8,516 nt of DNA from positions 1-8,516 of the forward strand of contig JAOUMF010000057.1 of assembly GCA_029881615.1 (NCBI GenBank), given 5' to 3'. Under the pieces are notes generated by a model. The model did no database searches. It had not been told where the DNA came from and saw only the letters and a program-made list of their open reading frames with translations. Of this stretch, positions 6,328 to 8,516 are shown piece after piece. The DNA comes from Alphaproteobacteria bacterium. Its GTDB lineage: Bacteria > Pseudomonadota > Alphaproteobacteria > UBA8366 > JADFVY01. Positions within the stretch are counted from its first letter, which is position 1. Every line of letters begins with the position of its first letter. Position numbers and translations under genes: made by a program.

Positions 6328-7550
6328 GCCGCTATCTCCCGCCATTTTGCCATGCTCTCCTTGCGCCGTCCGCCTGGCTGGCCCAGAACTTCGGTCAGGG
6401 TTTTCAGGCTGTCCAGATTATGCACCGGGCGGAACTCGTCCACATGGGGCATGATCGCGCGCACACCCAATGATCTGGGTTCGAATGCGTCGTAACGCAA
6501 CAGCGGATTAAGCCAGATCAAGCGGCGGCAGGACATGTGCAGGCGCTGCATCTCGGCACCCAGCCCGGCGCCCGCGTCCCGGTCCAGCCCATCGGAAATC
6601 AGCAGCAGCACCGCGCCCTGGCCCAGCACCCGGCGCGACCAGTCGCGATTGAAGTCATGCAGGCATTGGCCGATACGGGTACCGCCGGCCCAGTCCTGGA
6701 CCGCGCCGGATACCCGGTCGAGCGCCAGATCGACGTCGCGGTGGCGCAGATGGCGCGTGATGTTGGTCAGGCGCGTTCCGAACAGGAAAGTATGGACGCG
6801 GTCGCGGTCGTTGGTGATCGCATGCATGAACTGCAGGAACATGCGCGAATAGACCTCCATGGAACCGGAAATGTCGCAGAGGATGACCAGCGGCGGATGG
6901 CGGCGTTGCTGCTTGCGCTTGCGCAGGGGGATGATATCGCCGCCGCCGCGCATGGCGGCGCGCAGGCTGGCCCGCATGTCGGCGCGCGCGCCGGCCGGGT
7001 CGGGCCGCCAGCGGCGGGTCGGCACATCCATGATGGGCAGACGCATGCGGGCGATGGCCTTGCGCGCCTCGCGCATCTCGGCGGTCGACATTTTCTCGAA
7101 GTCGCGGGAAGTCAGTACTTCGCCCCGACTCCAGGTAAGGCTGGCGTCGAATTCGGTTTCGCCTTCGCTCTCGCTCTCGCCATTGTTTTGAGAGGCGTCT
7201 GCCGGGTCCATCATCGCCTCGGCCACGCGGCGTGAAATTTCTTCATGGCCGGCCGGCTGTTCGTCCATAGGCGCCGGGATGGTCAGGCCCGCCATGCGTT
7301 CCAGCAGCCTGGGATTGCGCCAGAAAATGTGGAATGCCTGGTCGAACAGTTCGCGTTGATCCTGGCGGTTCACGAACACCGCATGCAGCGTCCAGTAGAA
7401 ATCCTCCCGGTTCTCCATGCCGACGGCTTCGACGGCGCCGATCGCCTCGAGCATCCGGCCAGGGCCGACCGGCAGGCCCGCCTTGCGCAGCACCCGCGCG
7501 AACCGCATCAGGTTCCCTGCGATACGACCGGATTCGCTGCCGGCGGTCAT
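6324..7550 (-). CDS. coxE: CoxE-like VWA-domain protein
   Basis: This 408-aa protein is of the CoxE (DUF58-like VWA) family. The N-terminal half is helical, followed by an acidic low-complexity stretch GESESEGETE (124-133) encoded by a short hexamer-like repeat. The C-terminal VWA domain (about 219-390) has a complete metal-ion-dependent adhesion site: DISGS (226-230), Thr291 in GGTRIG and Asp320 in LISDG. In Oligotropha, CoxE works with the CoxD ATPase in the maturation of the CuSMo active site of CO dehydrogenase, and MoxR/VWA pairs act as chaperone-like remodelling machines. The start is ATG 7550, overlapping the ATPase stop in TGATG. A GTG three bases earlier is possible. The symbol rests on domain layout and order, not on identity to a characterised protein. 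Confidence 0.85.
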   Translation of the reverse strand: MTAGSESGRIAGNLMRFARVLRKAGLPVGPGRMLEAIGAVEAVGMENREDFYWTLHAVFVNRQDQRELFDQAFHIFWRNPRLLERMAGLTIPAPMDEQPAGHEEISRRVAEAMMDPADASQNNGESESEGETEFDASLTWSRGEVLTSRDFEKMSTAEMREARKAIARMRLPIMDVPTRRWRPDPAGARADMRASLRAAMRGGGDIIPLRKRKQQRRHPPLVILCDISGSMEVYSRMFLQFMHAITNDRDRVHTFLFGTRLTNITRHLRHRDVDLALDRVSGAVQDWAGGTRIGQCLHDFNRDWSRRVLGQGAVLLLISDGLDRDAGAGLGAEMQRLHMSCRRLIWLNPLLRYDAFEPRSLGVRAIMPHVDEFRPVHNLDSLKTLTEVLGQPGGRRKESMAKWREIAA

Positions 7551-8467
7551 CACTCGGTCCCGGCCAGTTCGGCCTTGACCTCGGTCAGGATACGATTGGC
7601 CTCGCTGCCCTGGATACGGGCGATATCGTCCTGGTATTTCAGCAATACACCCAGCGTATCGTCGACGGCGCCGGGCGCCAGATCGGTCTGGTCCAGTTGC
7701 ACCAGGGCTTCGGCCCAGTCGATGGTTTCCGCCACGCCGGGCAGCTTGAACAGATCCATCGAGCGTAAAGCCTGAATAAAGCCGACGATTTCCGCCGAAA
7801 GGCGCTCGCCGGTTCCGGGCGCGCGGACGCGCAGGATTTCCAGTTCGCGTTCCGCGTTTGGATAATCCACCCAGTAATAGAAACAGCGCCGTTTCAGCGC
7901 ATCATGGATTTCGCGCGTGCGGTTCGAGGTGATGACCACGATGGGGCGCTGCGTCGCCTTGATGGCGCCGATTTCGGGCACGGTGACCTGGAAATCCGAC
8001 AACAGCTCCAGCAGATAGGCCTCGAAGGGTTCGTCGGTGCGGTCCAACTCGTCGATCAGCAGCACCGGCGGGCCGTTCAGATCGGGTTCCAGCGACTGCA
8101 GCAAGGGCCGCTTGATCAGAAACCGCTCGGAAAAAATATCCTCGGTCAGGGTGCCACGGTCCCGGTCGCCTGCCGCCTCGGCCAGGCGAATTTCGATCAT
8201 CTGGCGGGGATAGTCCCATTCGTAGACGGCCGATGAGATGTCCAGCCCCTCGTAGCATTGCAGCCGCAGCAGCTTGCGGCCCAGCGCGGACGATAGAACC
8301 TTGGCGATCTCGGTCTTGCCGACGCCGGCTTCGCCCTCGAGAAACAGGGGGCGGCCGAGGCTGAGCGACAGATAAAGGGCGGTCGCCAGGCTGCGGTCGG
8401 CGACATAGTTTCCCTGGCGCAGCAGCGCGAGGGTTTCATCGACCGATTGGGGCAGGGACGCTGTCAT
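7550..8467 (-). CDS. coxD: CoxD-like MoxR-family AAA+ ATPase
   Basis: This 305-aa AAA+ ATPase of the MoxR group has Walker A GEAGVGKT (45-52), Walker B VLLIDE (135-140), sensor-1 ITSN (179-182) and a likely arginine finger in ALKRRC (190-195). The segment CYEGLDISSAVYEWDY (71-86) and PNAERELEIL are typical of CoxD-type MoxR proteins. CoxD is required for sulfuration of the molybdenum centre in Oligotropha CO dehydrogenase. It probably hydrolyses ATP to remodel the apo-enzyme with the VWA partner encoded next. The ATG at 8467 has no strong Shine-Dalgarno sequence and lies 15 bp after the stop of an upstream frame, so coupling to that gene is plausible. The same ATPase/VWA pair could serve another Mo hydroxylase instead of CO dehydrogenase. 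Confidence 0.87.
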   Translation of the reverse strand: MTASLPQSVDETLALLRQGNYVADRSLATALYLSLSLGRPLFLEGEAGVGKTEIAKVLSSALGRKLLRLQCYEGLDISSAVYEWDYPRQMIEIRLAEAAGDRDRGTLTEDIFSERFLIKRPLLQSLEPDLNGPPVLLIDELDRTDEPFEAYLLELLSDFQVTVPEIGAIKATQRPIVVITSNRTREIHDALKRRCFYYWVDYPNAERELEILRVRAPGTGERLSAEIVGFIQALRSMDLFKLPGVAETIDWAEALVQLDQTDLAPGAVDDTLGVLLKYQDDIARIQGSEANRILTEVKAELAGTE

Positions 8468-8482
8468 GGGAAACCGGCGCGA

Positions 8483-8516
8483 TCAGCCGCCGTTGCGGGC
8501 CTGGCGGATATATTTG
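8483..8516 (-). CDS. C-terminal end of an upstream gene (partial)
   Basis: One frame entering from the window edge reads KYIRQARNGG and stops at TGA (8485-8483), 15 bp before the ATPase start. The spacing fits the operon, and an Arg/Gly-rich tail is plausible for a protein C-terminus. Ten codons are too few to name it, and the frame could be open by chance. In cox-type clusters a structural subunit gene often precedes coxD, but nothing visible confirms that here. Confidence 0.4.
   Translation of the reverse strand, partial: KYIRQARNGG

Noticed and set aside
5546..6454. 302-codon + strand frame opposite the XdhC genes
   Set aside because: Antisense to two genes with clear family motifs; its own translation has low-complexity composition and no motif.

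Overview
The window is GC-rich, with the codon use, dense gene packing and cox-type molybdenum-hydroxylase maturation genes typical of an alphaproteobacterium, most likely Rhodospirillales-like. That placement is inferred from protein style; no rRNA or other marker gene is present. No mobile element, CRISPR array, tRNA or rRNA was recognised.

Left part, + strand (about 1-3221): a putative promoter leads into a lipoprotein with a beta-rich middle domain, a run of 16 prolines and a C-terminal SPOR domain, predicted to reach from a membrane to septal peptidoglycan. A 308-bp gap follows, holding a very stable stem-loop, an alternative pairing partner for it, and a weakly supported small ORF. Next come two tandem paralogous, membrane-anchored alpha/beta hydrolases of the Bem46/ABHD type, both with intact Ser-Asp-His triads.

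Right part, - strand (8516 down to 3237): a tightly packed operon converges on the second hydrolase with only 15 bp between them. In transcription order it holds the last codons of an unidentified upstream gene, a CoxD-like MoxR-family AAA+ ATPase, a CoxE-like VWA protein, an XdhC/CoxF-type protein split into separate N- and C-terminal genes, a fusion of a molybdopterin-binding domain with a MocA-like nucleotidyltransferase, and a NifU/IscU-like Fe-S scaffold. Four of the junctions overlap by 1-4 bp, which indicates translational coupling.

Together the minus-strand genes form a maturation module for a molybdenum hydroxylase of the CO dehydrogenase/xanthine dehydrogenase family: cofactor cytidylation, cofactor sulfuration and insertion, ATPase/VWA-driven active-site remodelling, and possibly Fe-S cluster supply. 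The enzyme's structural subunits are not in the window; they may lie beyond base 8516 or elsewhere. The families are known. The points worth a second look are the split XdhC, the fusion protein, the Fe-S scaffold at the operon end, and the structured gap at 1169-1476.
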